From positions 1,240,001 to 1,304,000 of the forward strand of contig CAVWBO010000007.1 of NCBI GenBank assembly GCA_963753185.1: a stretch of DNA of 64,000 bases, written 5' to 3'. Positions 53,686 to 62,770 of this stretch are shown here, one piece after another (position 1 is the first letter of the stretch; each line of letters opens with the position of its first letter). Made by a program: the position numbers and the translations under genes. The notes under the pieces are model-generated. The model was not told where the DNA came from. It saw only the letters and a program-made list of their open reading frames with translations, and ran no database searches. This DNA comes from SZUA-442 sp963753185. GTDB taxonomy: Bacteria; Actinomycetota; Acidimicrobiia; Spongiisociales; UBA5794.

Positions 53686-54664
53686 CGTTGCGGTCACCGG
53701 GGGATCGGGACTCCTCGGCGGGCATCTCGTCTCGCGTCTCGTGGCGCAGGGCCGGGGTGTGCGTGCCGTCGTACGGAGCGAATCCTCGGCATCGGTCGTT
53801 GCCGCGCTCGGCGCTGAACCGTTCTTGGTCGACCTCTTCGATGCCTCCGGCCTGCGAGATGCCCTGTGGGGGATTCCCTTGGTCTTCCATGCTGCAGGGG
53901 TGAACGATCCATGCCCGAGGGATGTCGAGGCGATGGATCGCGTCAACATCGACGGGACCCGCAGCGTCGTGCGAGCTGCGGCGGAGGCGGGCGTGCGGCG
54001 GATCGTCTACACGTCATCGGCTGCCGCGATCGGCGAGCGTGAGGGCATCGTCGGAACCGAAACCATCGTGCACTCCGGTGAGTACCACTCGCCGTATGCG
54101 CGTTCCAAGCACCTCGCGGAGCTTGCTGCCTTCGAGACGGCTGCGGACGTGGGCATCGACCTCATCTCTGTCAATCCCTCATCCGTCCAGGGTCCCGGCA
54201 GATCGGGCGGTTCCGCAAGGATCCTCCTGTATGCACTTCGGTCCCGGAGGCCGTGGGTGATCGATACGCACGTCTCGATCGTCGACATCGATGACTGCAC
54301 CGAGGGACATCTCGCGGCGGCCGAATTCGGCCGACCCCAGGAGCGGTACCTGCTGAGCGGTGCGACCGTGTCCGTTCGCGAGGCCCTCGACCTTGCGCAG
54401 ACAGTCGCACACGTCGAGATACGGCCGCGGTGGCTCTCAACCGACCTTGTCCGTGTTCTCGGTCGTCCCGCGTCGCGGATCGTCGCCATGTTGAGGCCGG
54501 GATCGGGCGTGTGCCCTGCGCTCATCGACACCCTGTTGCACGGGCACCGCTTCGACGCCTCCCGATCCGAGAGTGAGCTCGGCATCGAGTACACACCCCT
54601 CGCAGACACGTTTGCCCGGACGATCGAGTGGTTCCGGACCGAGGGACTGATCGACACCCCATAG
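53675..54664 (+). CDS. NAD(P)-dependent epimerase/dehydratase (extended SDR)
   Basis: A 329-residue extended short-chain dehydrogenase. The Rossmann motif is VTGGSGLLGGHLVSRL, the catalytic tyrosine-lysine pair is YARSK, and SSAAAIG precedes it. The C-terminal part (VDIDDCTEGHLAAAEFG) resembles 3-beta-hydroxysteroid dehydrogenase and dihydroflavonol reductase-like members. The substrate is unknown; a sugar or terpenoid/steroid-like alcohol is possible. GTG 53675 lies inside the end of pgsA, so the two are probably coupled. Confidence 0.85.
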   Translation: MTPDVAVTGGSGLLGGHLVSRLVAQGRGVRAVVRSESSASVVAALGAEPFLVDLFDASGLRDALWGIPLVFHAAGVNDPCPRDVEAMDRVNIDGTRSVVRAAAEAGVRRIVYTSSAAAIGEREGIVGTETIVHSGEYHSPYARSKHLAELAAFETAADVGIDLISVNPSSVQGPGRSGGSARILLYALRSRRPWVIDTHVSIVDIDDCTEGHLAAAEFGRPQERYLLSGATVSVREALDLAQTVAHVEIRPRWLSTDLVRVLGRPASRIVAMLRPGSGVCPALIDTLLHGHRFDASRSESELGIEYTPLADTFARTIEWFRTEGLIDTP

Positions 54665-54712
54665 AGGTGCCGAAGCTACGCCCTACCCGGCGAGGAGTGA
54701 TCCGGCATCGTC

Positions 54713-54718
54713 TACGCT
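54713..54718 (+). promoter_or_regulatory. possible -10 element (TACGCT) of mfd
   Basis: TACGCT ends 8 nt before GTG 54727, which lacks a well-spaced ribosome site; a leaderless or nearly leaderless transcript is implied. Confidence 0.35.
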
Positions 54719-54726
54719 GAGGGGTC

Positions 54727-57700
54727 GTGACCGCCTCGCTTCGCGCACTGCTGGATCGATGGCACCGAGAACTCGACCTACCCCTCCCCGGCCGGTTCGT
54801 CGTGCCTTCGCCCGCGCGCGCCATCGTCACGGCGGCGATGGCCCAGCGTTGGCAGGGTCCGGTCCTCGCCATCGTGGCAGGAGAACGTGAGGCAGAGGAG
54901 CTCGTCGACGACATCGGACTCTTCACCGATGCCGTCCATCACCTTCCTGCATGGGAGACCCTGCCGTTCGAGCACGTCTCACCGAACATCGTCACGATGG
55001 CGCGCAGGGTCGAGGCACGCCATCACCTCGAAGCCGATGCCCCCGTCGTCGTCGTTGCGTCCGTCCGTGCGGTCACCCAACGGATCTCCCCATCGACGAC
55101 CGAGCCCCTCGTCATCACGACCGGCGCCGAGATCGGATTCGACCAGCTCGTGGAAGGGCTGATCGACCATGGGTACACCAGGGTCGACAGGGCAGAAGCG
55201 CGAGGCGACGTAGCCGTCCGGGGTGGCATCGTCGACGTCTACCCACCGAATGCCGCGAACCCGTACCGGATCGACATGATCGGCGACGAGGTCGAATCGA
55301 TCCGCAGCTATTCGGCAGCAACCCAACGGTCCATCGAGGACCTCGATTGGATCGCCGTCCATCCTGCCCGCGAGGTGCTGCTCGACGCCACGATCAGGGA
55401 GCGTGCCGGTCAACTGCTCGTCGACGCTCCGTGGGCGTCTGACAGGTGGGACAGGATCGCCAACGGTGTCACCTTCCAAGGAATGGAATCGTGGCTGCCG
55501 TGGCTCGCGCCTCCGCGAACGGTTCTCGACGCCACATCCGCGAAGGTCGTGCTGTTCGACCCTGCTCGATGCGCCGACCGCGCAGGCGACCTGATCACTG
55601 AGGAAGCGGACCTTGCGGCAGCCCTCGCAGACACCTGGGGTTCCGGCGCTCCCGAAGCGGGGGACCATCCGCCCCTCTACCTCCCTCTCGGCACCGAACC
55701 CGTTGCGGATCGCCTCGTCGAGGCTCCGGCCCAACCGTCGGGTCCGGCAGATGACGGCTACGAGATACGCGGCATCGACGGTGTCCCCGGTGATCCCGAG
55801 TCGATTGCCCGTGCCATCAACCTCCTGCGGGACCGCGGGATCGACGTCGTCGTTGCAATGGACGGCGAGTCCGCCGCGAAACGCGTCGCAGGACTGCTCG
55901 GGGAGCATGGCGCCGACTTGCCGGTGGTCGACATCCTCTCGTCACCGTCGACTGCCGTGACGCACCACGGAATCCACAACGGGTTCGTCTTTCCGGCGAT
56001 GCGGGTCGGTGTGATCGGCGAGCGCGAGGTCGCCGGTCGCAGACGTGCACACAGGACGTCTGGGCGTGGCACGCGTCGACAGCTCGGCGACGCCTACAGG
56101 GACCTCGCACCTGGCGACTACGTCGTGCATCACCATCACGGCATCGGACGGTTCGCTGGGCTCGTGCATCGAGACATCGCGGGTGCTGAGCGTGACTATC
56201 TGCTCGTCGAGTATTCGGGTGAGGACAAGCTCTACGTGCCGACCGATCAACTCGGCGCCATCACCCGGTACTCGGGAGGCGAATCGCCGCGGCTCTCGCG
56301 CATGGGAGGGACCGATTGGAGCCAGACGCGCTCGCGAATTCGCAAGGAGGTCGCCGTGGTCGCCGACCAGGTCGTCGAACTGCACCGGAAGCGTGCAGCG
56401 GCGGTGGGTCACGCCTTCGGTACCGACACACCGTGGCAGCAGGAATTCGAGTCATCGTTCCCGTACGAGGAGACGCCTGACCAGCTCGAAGCGATCACCT
56501 CGGTCAAGGCTGACATGGAGTCCGACTCGCCGATGGATCGCCTGATCTTCGGTGATGTCGGGTTCGGCAAGACCGAGGTCGCCATCCGAGCCATGTTCAA
56601 GGCTGTTCAGGACGGGAAACAGGCAGCGATGCTCGTTCCCACGACGCTCCTCGCCCAGCAGCACAACGCCACCTTCACGGACCGGTTCGCCCCCTACCCG
56701 ATTCGCGTCGAGATGCTCTCGCGATTCCTCACGCCACGTCAACAACGTGCCGTGGTACGCGGGATCGCCGACGGATCCGTCGACATCGTCGTTGGCACGC
56801 ATCGGCTGCTCTCGGATGACATCTCCTACAAGAACCTCGGCCTCGTCGTCATCGATGAGGAGCAACGCTTCGGAGTGGCGGCCAAGGATGCGTTGCGAGC
56901 GCTGCGCACGAGCGTGGACGTCCTCACCCTGACCGCGACGCCGATTCCCCGTACGCTGGAGATGGCCCTCACCGGCATCCGCGATGTCTCGAGCATCCGT
57001 ACCGCTCCCCAGGACCGTCACCCGATCCTCACGTATGTGGGTCCCTATGACGAGAAGGCTGTTGCCGCCGCGATCCGGCGCGAGATGCTCCGCGAGGGTC
57101 AGATCTACGTGGTCCACAACAGGGTCCAGTCCATCGACCACGCGGTCATCAGGCTCAAGGAGCTGGTGCCGGATGCCCGCATCGGGATGGCCCACGGGCA
57201 GATGAGTGAGGCCCAGCTCGAGCAGGTCATGTTCGATTTCTGGAACGGCGAGTACGACGTCCTCGTCGCAACGACCATCATCGAGTCCGGGCTCGACGTC
57301 CCCCAGGTGAATACGCTCATCGTCGAGCGCGCCGATCGTCTCGGCCTCGCACAGTTGTACCAGCTCCGCGGTCGGGTCGGCCGATCCAACCAAAGGGCGT
57401 ACGCATACCTCTTCCATCCCTCGGAGGAGCGCCTCAGTGAGACGGCCTACCGGCGCCTCGAGGCCATCGGCGAGTTCTCGAACCTGGGGAGCGGTTTCGA
57501 GCTCGCCATGCGTGACCTGGAGATCCGGGGAGCAGGATCGATCCTCTCGGAGACGCAGTCCGGCCACATCGCGGCGGTGGGCTTCGACCTGTACGCCGAA
57601 CTCGTCGCTGATGCGGTGACCGAGTTGATGGGGGGCGAGGTCAAGGAAGAAGACGATGAGTCCGTACGGATCGATCTCATGGTCGATGCCCACCTCCCCG

Positions 57701-58098
57701 CCGATTACGTAGCGGGTGGTGAGACGCGCCTCGAGGCATATCGGAGGCTCGCGGGGGCTGTCGACGACGAGGCGATCGATGACGTGGAAGCCGAATGGCT
57801 CGATCGTTTCGGCCCCCTTCCGCAGCCTGCGGTGGAGCTCATCGATCTCGCGCGCCTCCGGAGGGACGCGTTGCGCCTCGGCATCACGGAGATCCTCCAG
57901 AACCGCAGGGAGGTGAGGATCGCGCCGGTCACGATGAAGGCGTCCGAGGAGGTCCGCCTCGGGAGGATCGCCAGGGGTGCCGTCCTTCGCGGGGACACCT
58001 TGTACCTGCGCCCTCCCGACACCTCGCCCACCACGGCCATACGCGGCTTCCTCCGTACAATGTGGCCTCCATCGAGTGATACCTCGGAGACCCCATGA
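54727..58098 (+). CDS. mfd: transcription-repair coupling factor
   Basis: An 1123-residue Mfd that removes stalled RNA polymerase and recruits UvrA. The UvrB-homology region occupies the first 350 residues. The RNA-polymerase-interacting domain includes DLAPGDYVVHHHHGIGRFAGL. The RecG-like motor has Walker A GDVGFGKTEVA, DEEQRFG, LTATPIPRTLEMAL, ATTIIESGLDVPQ and QLRGRVGRSNQRAYAY. A C-terminal TRCF domain (about 980-1090) closes the protein. GTG 54727 is the start. The stop overlaps the next gene as ATGA. Confidence 0.95.
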   Translation: MTASLRALLDRWHRELDLPLPGRFVVPSPARAIVTAAMAQRWQGPVLAIVAGEREAEELVDDIGLFTDAVHHLPAWETLPFEHVSPNIVTMARRVEARHHLEADAPVVVVASVRAVTQRISPSTTEPLVITTGAEIGFDQLVEGLIDHGYTRVDRAEARGDVAVRGGIVDVYPPNAANPYRIDMIGDEVESIRSYSAATQRSIEDLDWIAVHPAREVLLDATIRERAGQLLVDAPWASDRWDRIANGVTFQGMESWLPWLAPPRTVLDATSAKVVLFDPARCADRAGDLITEEADLAAALADTWGSGAPEAGDHPPLYLPLGTEPVADRLVEAPAQPSGPADDGYEIRGIDGVPGDPESIARAINLLRDRGIDVVVAMDGESAAKRVAGLLGEHGADLPVVDILSSPSTAVTHHGIHNGFVFPAMRVGVIGEREVAGRRRAHRTSGRGTRRQLGDAYRDLAPGDYVVHHHHGIGRFAGLVHRDIAGAERDYLLVEYSGEDKLYVPTDQLGAITRYSGGESPRLSRMGGTDWSQTRSRIRKEVAVVADQVVELHRKRAAAVGHAFGTDTPWQQEFESSFPYEETPDQLEAITSVKADMESDSPMDRLIFGDVGFGKTEVAIRAMFKAVQDGKQAAMLVPTTLLAQQHNATFTDRFAPYPIRVEMLSRFLTPRQQRAVVRGIADGSVDIVVGTHRLLSDDISYKNLGLVVIDEEQRFGVAAKDALRALRTSVDVLTLTATPIPRTLEMALTGIRDVSSIRTAPQDRHPILTYVGPYDEKAVAAAIRREMLREGQIYVVHNRVQSIDHAVIRLKELVPDARIGMAHGQMSEAQLEQVMFDFWNGEYDVLVATTIIESGLDVPQVNTLIVERADRLGLAQLYQLRGRVGRSNQRAYAYLFHPSEERLSETAYRRLEAIGEFSNLGSGFELAMRDLEIRGAGSILSETQSGHIAAVGFDLYAELVADAVTELMGGEVKEEDDESVRIDLMVDAHLPADYVAGGETRLEAYRRLAGAVDDEAIDDVEAEWLDRFGPLPQPAVELIDLARLRRDALRLGITEILQNRREVRIAPVTMKASEEVRLGRIARGAVLRGDTLYLRPPDTSPTTAIRGFLRTMWPPSSDTSETP

Positions 58099-59009
58099 CA
58101 TCGCGAATCCGAATCACCGTCGCCGCAACGGCCGCTGTGCTCGTCCTCTCGGCGTGTTCGTCGGCTGATGTGGCGGCGACCGTCGGCGGCACGGACATCA
58201 CCGACGGGGATGTGACGGACCTGAGGATCGCCGAGGTCGGCTCGACGGCCGATGGCGGACAGTTTCGCGGTGACCTCACGACGCTCATCATCGGCAGGGC
58301 GACCCTCCTCGCGGCCGAGGAGGAGTTCGGAATCACCGGCCTCGAGTCACCCGGTGCTCGAGAAGCCTGGCTCGCCCAAGCGACACCCCAGGAGCTGGAC
58401 GTCGTCGCGAACGTGGCTGGGAATCCGGAGCTGACCGATGCAGCCGTCGAGGTCGTGACCACCCAACTCATGGTTCGCGATGCCGTCATCGACGCGATCG
58501 CAATGGACGAGGAGCTCCTGCAACGGGTGTGGCAGGAACAGCAGCAGCAACTCATCGAGGTGTGTCCGAGCCACATCCTGGTCGCGACAGAGGAAGAAGC
58601 AGCCGAGGCACGTGGGCGCGTCCTCGCAGGCGAGGACTTCGCGAGCGTGGCGGATGAGATATCGCTCGATGCCTCACCGGGTGGCGCACTGCCATGTCCA
58701 TCCATCCCTGCCGCATATGTCGAACCCTTCTCGACCGTCGTGGCCACGGCCCCCGTCGGTGAGATCACCCAGCCGTTCGAGACCGAATTCGGATGGCACA
58801 TTGCGATCGTCGAGAGCCGCGAGGTCCCAGCCTCGTACGAGGCGTTCGTTGCGGAATCCCAGCGGTGGATACCTGCCGATGCGCTGGCGGCGGAGTGGGC
58901 CGTCTGGCGCGACGAAGTGGTCGAGAGCGCCGTGGTGTCCGTGCGGTCACAGATCGGCAGATGGTTCCCGGAGGGTGACGGAATCCTGCCGCCGCCGACC
59001 TCGCCCTGA
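58095..59009 (+). CDS. parvulin-type peptidyl-prolyl isomerase lipoprotein (SurA/PrsA-like)
   Basis: A 304-residue exported chaperone. The signal ends in LSAC (C21), a lipobox. A SurA_N-like helical region follows, then a parvulin domain (about 155-250) with CPSHILVATEEEAAEARGRVLAGEDFASVADE, FSTVVATAPVGEITQPFETEFGWHIAIVESRE. It would assist folding of secreted proteins at the membrane, as PrsA does in Bacillus. ATG 58095 overlaps the mfd stop and the end overlaps mazG by one base, so all three are coupled. Confidence 0.9.
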   Translation: MTSRIRITVAATAAVLVLSACSSADVAATVGGTDITDGDVTDLRIAEVGSTADGGQFRGDLTTLIIGRATLLAAEEEFGITGLESPGAREAWLAQATPQELDVVANVAGNPELTDAAVEVVTTQLMVRDAVIDAIAMDEELLQRVWQEQQQQLIEVCPSHILVATEEEAAEARGRVLAGEDFASVADEISLDASPGGALPCPSIPAAYVEPFSTVVATAPVGEITQPFETEFGWHIAIVESREVPASYEAFVAESQRWIPADALAAEWAVWRDEVVESAVVSVRSQIGRWFPEGDGILPPPTSP

Positions 59010-60481
59010 TGGCAATCGTCGTCGTCGGGCTCGGACCTTCGGGACTCGACAGGATCGACCCTGGTACGAGGTCGCTCGTCACTGACCCTGCTCGTGTCGT
59101 CATCCTGCGAACCGGCCAGCATCCCGCAGCCGAACAACTCGCGGCGACGAGACAGGTCGTCACCTGCGACGACCTGTACGAGGCGCACGACGAGTTCGAC
59201 CAGGTCTACGCGTCGATCGTGGATCGGATCGTGGAGGCGGCAGCGCACGGCGACGTCGCGTACGGAGTGCCAGGAAGCCCGGCGATCGGCGAACGAACGG
59301 TTCCGATGGTCGTGGCCGCCGCACGCGCCCACGGCATCGACGTGTCCGTGATGGCGGCTCCGTCGTTCCTGGATCTGGCATACGTGGCAGTAGGGATCGA
59401 TCCCATCACCCACGGCGCCCAGATCCTCGACGCCCGGGACCTTCCAGATCCCCTGCCGCTCCACGTCCCGACCTTCATCACCCAGGTCGATTCACCCCTC
59501 CGCGCAGGTGACGTCGCGATCTCGCTTGGCAGGGTGCTCGACGATGACGCGGAGATCGTCCTCCTCGACCGCCTCGGGGACGAGGACGAGGTCGTCGCCC
59601 GCGTGACCCTCGAGGACCTCGCCAGGTACCAGCCCGGCTCGAGGTCGACGGTGTACGTCGCCAGGGCGGATGTCGGCCTCCTCGGCCTGGTCGCGACGAA
59701 CAGGGTTCTCCGGCGTCAGTGTCCGTGGGACCGTGACCAGACCCATCACACCCTGTTGAGCCATCTCATCGAGGAGGCGTACGAAGCGGCGGACGCGATC
59801 GGCAGGCTGCCCGTGGCGGCACCGGAGGGAGACGTCGACTTCGGGATCTATGCCGAGGTGGAGGACGAGCTCGGCGACCTGCTGCTGCAAGTCGTGTTCC
59901 ACGCGACCCTCGCATCGGAGGCAGGCGCATTCGACGTCGACGAGGTCGCCGAGGGCATACGTCGCAAGCTGGTGCGACGGCATCCGCACGTGTTCGGCGA
60001 CGTCGAAGCAGATTCGGCGCGAGACGTCCTCGACAACTGGGAGAGGATCAAGAACGGCGAGAAGGGTCGCGAGAGCCTGATGGACGATGTGCCGGCCGGG
60101 ATGCCCGCGATCGCCAGAGCGATGAAGGTCCAGATGAGGGCTGCCTCGGTGAGGTTCGACTGGGACGAGCCCGGTCCCGTCGTCGAGGTCCTCCGATCCG
60201 AGGTCGACGAACTCGAAGCCGCGGTCGGGGACCGCCAGAGGGTGTCTGATGAGCTCGGGGACGTGCTCTTCACGGCAGTCAACCTCGCCAGGCACCTCGA
60301 TGTCGATCCCGAGAGTGCGCTCCGGGGGAGCGTCGATCGGTTCATGGACCGCTTTCGTGTCGTCGAGGGGCGTTTCGCAGATGAAGGTCGCTCCATCGCG
60401 GACGCCGATGCCGGCGAACTCGACGCGGCGTGGGCCGCCGCAAAGGGGACCACAATGGGTCCCTCGGGACAAAGCACATAG
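59009..60481 (+). CDS. mazG: MazG with N-terminal tetrapyrrole-methylase-like domain (YabN type)
   Basis: A 490-residue fusion of a tetrapyrrole (corrin/porphyrin) methylase-fold domain (1-225; VVVGLGPSGLDRIDPGT, YGVPGSPAIGERTVPMV) and a full MazG nucleotide pyrophosphohydrolase (about 235-475). The MazG part has two tandem units, each with metal-binding E-rich helices: CPWDRDQTHHTLLSHLIEEAYEAADAI with EDELGDLLLQVVFHA, and SEVDELEAAV with SDELGDVLFTAVNLAR. It hydrolyses non-canonical or excess NTPs. B. subtilis YabN has the same layout and also lies after mfd. Confidence 0.93.
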   Translation: MAIVVVGLGPSGLDRIDPGTRSLVTDPARVVILRTGQHPAAEQLAATRQVVTCDDLYEAHDEFDQVYASIVDRIVEAAAHGDVAYGVPGSPAIGERTVPMVVAAARAHGIDVSVMAAPSFLDLAYVAVGIDPITHGAQILDARDLPDPLPLHVPTFITQVDSPLRAGDVAISLGRVLDDDAEIVLLDRLGDEDEVVARVTLEDLARYQPGSRSTVYVARADVGLLGLVATNRVLRRQCPWDRDQTHHTLLSHLIEEAYEAADAIGRLPVAAPEGDVDFGIYAEVEDELGDLLLQVVFHATLASEAGAFDVDEVAEGIRRKLVRRHPHVFGDVEADSARDVLDNWERIKNGEKGRESLMDDVPAGMPAIARAMKVQMRAASVRFDWDEPGPVVEVLRSEVDELEAAVGDRQRVSDELGDVLFTAVNLARHLDVDPESALRGSVDRFMDRFRVVEGRFADEGRSIADADAGELDAAWAAAKGTTMGPSGQST

Positions 60482-60515
60482 CATTCGGAGCCAGCGTCTA
60501 CCCTCGGGGGTCACC

Positions 60516-61799
60516 ATGGGCCACAACACCACCATCACCCACGTTCACGCACGCGAGGTCCTCGATTCGCGCGGCAATCCGACCGTCGAGGCGGAGGTCC
60601 ACCTCGGCGATGGTTCCTATGGACGTGCGATCGTCCCCTCCGGAGCATCGACCGGTGCGTCGGAGGCCGTCGAGTTGCGCGATGGTGACGCCCGGTACCT
60701 CGGCAAGGGTGTCCTGAAGGCGGTCGCGAACGTGAACGACACGATCGGACCCGAGGTCGTCGGCATGGACGCCACACGCCAGGAGGCGGTCGACCAGGTC
60801 ATGCTCGATCTCGATGGAACACCGAACAAGGCGAAGCTCGGGGCGAACGCCATCCTCAGCGTGTCCCTCGCCACCGCACGCGCGGCGTCAGCCTCCGTCG
60901 GGGTGCCGACCTATCGATACCTCGGTGGAACGGCTGCACGGACGCTCCCGACGCCGTGTTTCAACGTCGTCAACGGAGGAGCACATGCGGCGAACTCGAT
61001 CGATACGCAGGAGTTCATGCTCGTTCCTGGAGGCGCACCGAGCTTCCGCGAGGCGCTGAGGGCAGGTGTCGAGGTCTACCACTCGCTCAAGAAGGTCCTG
61101 GCGAGCCGCGGCCTCCCGACGAACGTCGGCGACGAGGGCGGTTTCGCACCCGATCTGGCGTCCGACCGGGATGTGCTCGACGTCCTGAGCGAGGCGATCG
61201 AGGCAGCTGGCTACGCGGTCGGCGATGATGTCTCGTTCGCCCTCGACGTCGCGGCATCGGAGCTCTTCTCCGATGGCAAGTACCACCTGTCTGGAGCCTC
61301 CCTCAGTTCCGAGGAGATGGTTCGGCACCTTTCGGGTCTCGTCGACGATTACCCGATCGTTTCGCTCGAGGACGGCCTCGACGAAGCGGACTGGGACGGT
61401 TGGAAGCTCCTGACGGACGAGCTCGGGGCCAGGACCCAGATCGTGGGCGACGACCTCCTCGTGACGAACGTCGGACTGCTCGCGAAGGCGATCGACACCG
61501 GGGTGGCAAACGCGATCCTGGTCAAGGTCAACCAGATCGGTTCGTTGTCAGAGACACTGCATGCCATGGAGCTCGCGGAGCGATCGGGATACGGGTCGAT
61601 GGTGTCACACCGATCGGGCGAGACCGAGGACTCGTTCATCTCGCATCTCGCCGTCGCCACCAACGCCGGACAGATGAAGACGGGAGCACCGGCTCGCGGT
61701 GAGCGCACGGCGAAGTACAACCAGCTCCTTCGGATCGAGGAGGGCCTCGGCTCACAAGCCCGGTTCGCTGGATGGGATCGATTCAGGAAGTTCCGATGA
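60516..61799 (+). CDS. eno: enolase
   Basis: A 427-residue glycolytic enzyme interconverting 2-phosphoglycerate and phosphoenolpyruvate. Signatures are REVLDSRGNPTVEAEV, PSGASTGASEAVELRD, NVGDEGGFAPDL (catalytic Glu), ILVKVNQIGSLSET (catalytic Lys) and VSHRSGETEDSFI. ATG 60516 follows the G-rich run CGGGGG by 5 nt. The stop overlaps the ftsB-like start as ATGA. An eno-ftsB pair is common in actinobacteria. Confidence 0.97.
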   Translation: MGHNTTITHVHAREVLDSRGNPTVEAEVHLGDGSYGRAIVPSGASTGASEAVELRDGDARYLGKGVLKAVANVNDTIGPEVVGMDATRQEAVDQVMLDLDGTPNKAKLGANAILSVSLATARAASASVGVPTYRYLGGTAARTLPTPCFNVVNGGAHAANSIDTQEFMLVPGGAPSFREALRAGVEVYHSLKKVLASRGLPTNVGDEGGFAPDLASDRDVLDVLSEAIEAAGYAVGDDVSFALDVAASELFSDGKYHLSGASLSSEEMVRHLSGLVDDYPIVSLEDGLDEADWDGWKLLTDELGARTQIVGDDLLVTNVGLLAKAIDTGVANAILVKVNQIGSLSETLHAMELAERSGYGSMVSHRSGETEDSFISHLAVATNAGQMKTGAPARGERTAKYNQLLRIEEGLGSQARFAGWDRFRKFR

Positions 61800-62239
61800 C
61801 CGACACGCTCGAGCGGAGCATCGCCACGGAGCCGCCTCGACGCAGGAGGCGTCGATCCAGGGTGCGTTCGATGCTGTTCGTGACGTTGCTGGTGTCGGTG
61901 GGCCTCATGGCCGCCGGTGTCCTACCCGTCCAGCAGTACCTCGAACGGGGGAATCAGGTGAATGCAGCGAGAGATCGGCTCGCCATCCTGGAAGCCGACA
62001 ACGCTGCCCTGCGCGATGACGCCGCGGCGCTCATGTCCGAACAGGAGATCGAGCGGATCGCAAGGGAGCAGTACGGGTTCGTCCGACCGGGTGAGATCTC
62101 GTACGTTGTCATCACCCCTGACGACCCCGAGCCGGGTGGCTCGGCAGAGGCCGTGCCGACGCAAGCCTCGGAGCCGCGCAATTTCCTCGAGCGGATATGG
62201 GACTTCGTCACGGGCGGTGACGTCGCAGGCGATGGATGA
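61796..62239 (+). CDS. ftsB: FtsB/DivIC-like cell division protein
   Basis: A 147-residue single-pass membrane protein. A basic cytoplasmic N-terminus (RRRRRRSRVR) precedes one helix (about 26-45), then a coiled coil (QQYLERGNQVNAARDRLAILEADNAALRDDAAAL) and the FtsB/DivIC end EQEIERIAREQYGFVRPGE. It would join FtsL and FtsQ in the divisome. ATG 61796 overlaps the eno stop by 4 bp and starts the family-typical sequence. DUF501 follows with an 8-bp overlap, as in other actinobacteria. Confidence 0.9.
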   Translation: MTDTLERSIATEPPRRRRRRSRVRSMLFVTLLVSVGLMAAGVLPVQQYLERGNQVNAARDRLAILEADNAALRDDAAALMSEQEIERIAREQYGFVRPGEISYVVITPDDPEPGGSAEAVPTQASEPRNFLERIWDFVTGGDVAGDG

Positions 62240-62757
62240 CCGTGCGGTCGTAGCGGTCCAGATCGGAAGGCCGCCCCGATCTGGGGTCGAGGTCGAGGCC
62301 CGCTGCCATCTCGGTCTTCCCACCGTCATCAGGGTGCCTCCCGTTCTCGATGACGGAACGCCCTTCCCGACGACACACTGGCTCACATGCCCCCTCGCCG
62401 TCGTGCGCATCTCGAGGCGTGAGGCCGATGGCGGTGTGAAGGCGGCGGACGCTGCGATCGCCGCCGACCCCGACCTCGCCTGCGAGGTACGACGCGGCGA
62501 TGCAGAGATACGAGCGTGAGCGCAACGCCCTCGTTCCACCCGCTTGGGATGGGCCGTTGCCACGGGGAGGCGTCGCAGGGTCCCGGCACGGCGTCAAGTG
62601 CCTCCACGCACACTATGCAGACACAGCCGCAGGTCGATCCAATCCTGTCGGAGAGGCGGTCGCCGAGGCCATCGAGCCGCTCGACTGCACCATGCCGTGC
62701 GTCATCGGCGACGGCCCGGGGATCGTATCGAATCCCGACTGGGTCGAACCGGTGTGA
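62232..62757 (+). pseudogene. DUF501 protein, frameshifted
   Basis: The N-terminal part (VVAVQIGRPPRSGVEVEARCHLGLPTVIRVPPVLDDGTPFPTTHWLTCPLAV) reads in one frame to a stop at 62519. The C-terminal part of the same family, YERERNALVPPAW then GVKCLHAHYADTAAGRSNPVGEAV, reads in the next frame to 62757. One extra base near 62485-62500 explains both; corrected, the protein has about 174 residues, typical for DUF501. The family lies beside ftsB in actinobacteria and has no known activity. The break may be a sequencing error. Confidence 0.82.
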
Positions 62758-62770
62758 GTTCGATCCCCGG

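Noticed and set aside
54979..55908. Minus-strand 309-residue frame inside mfd
   Set aside because: Antisense to a certain gene, low-complexity composition, no motif.
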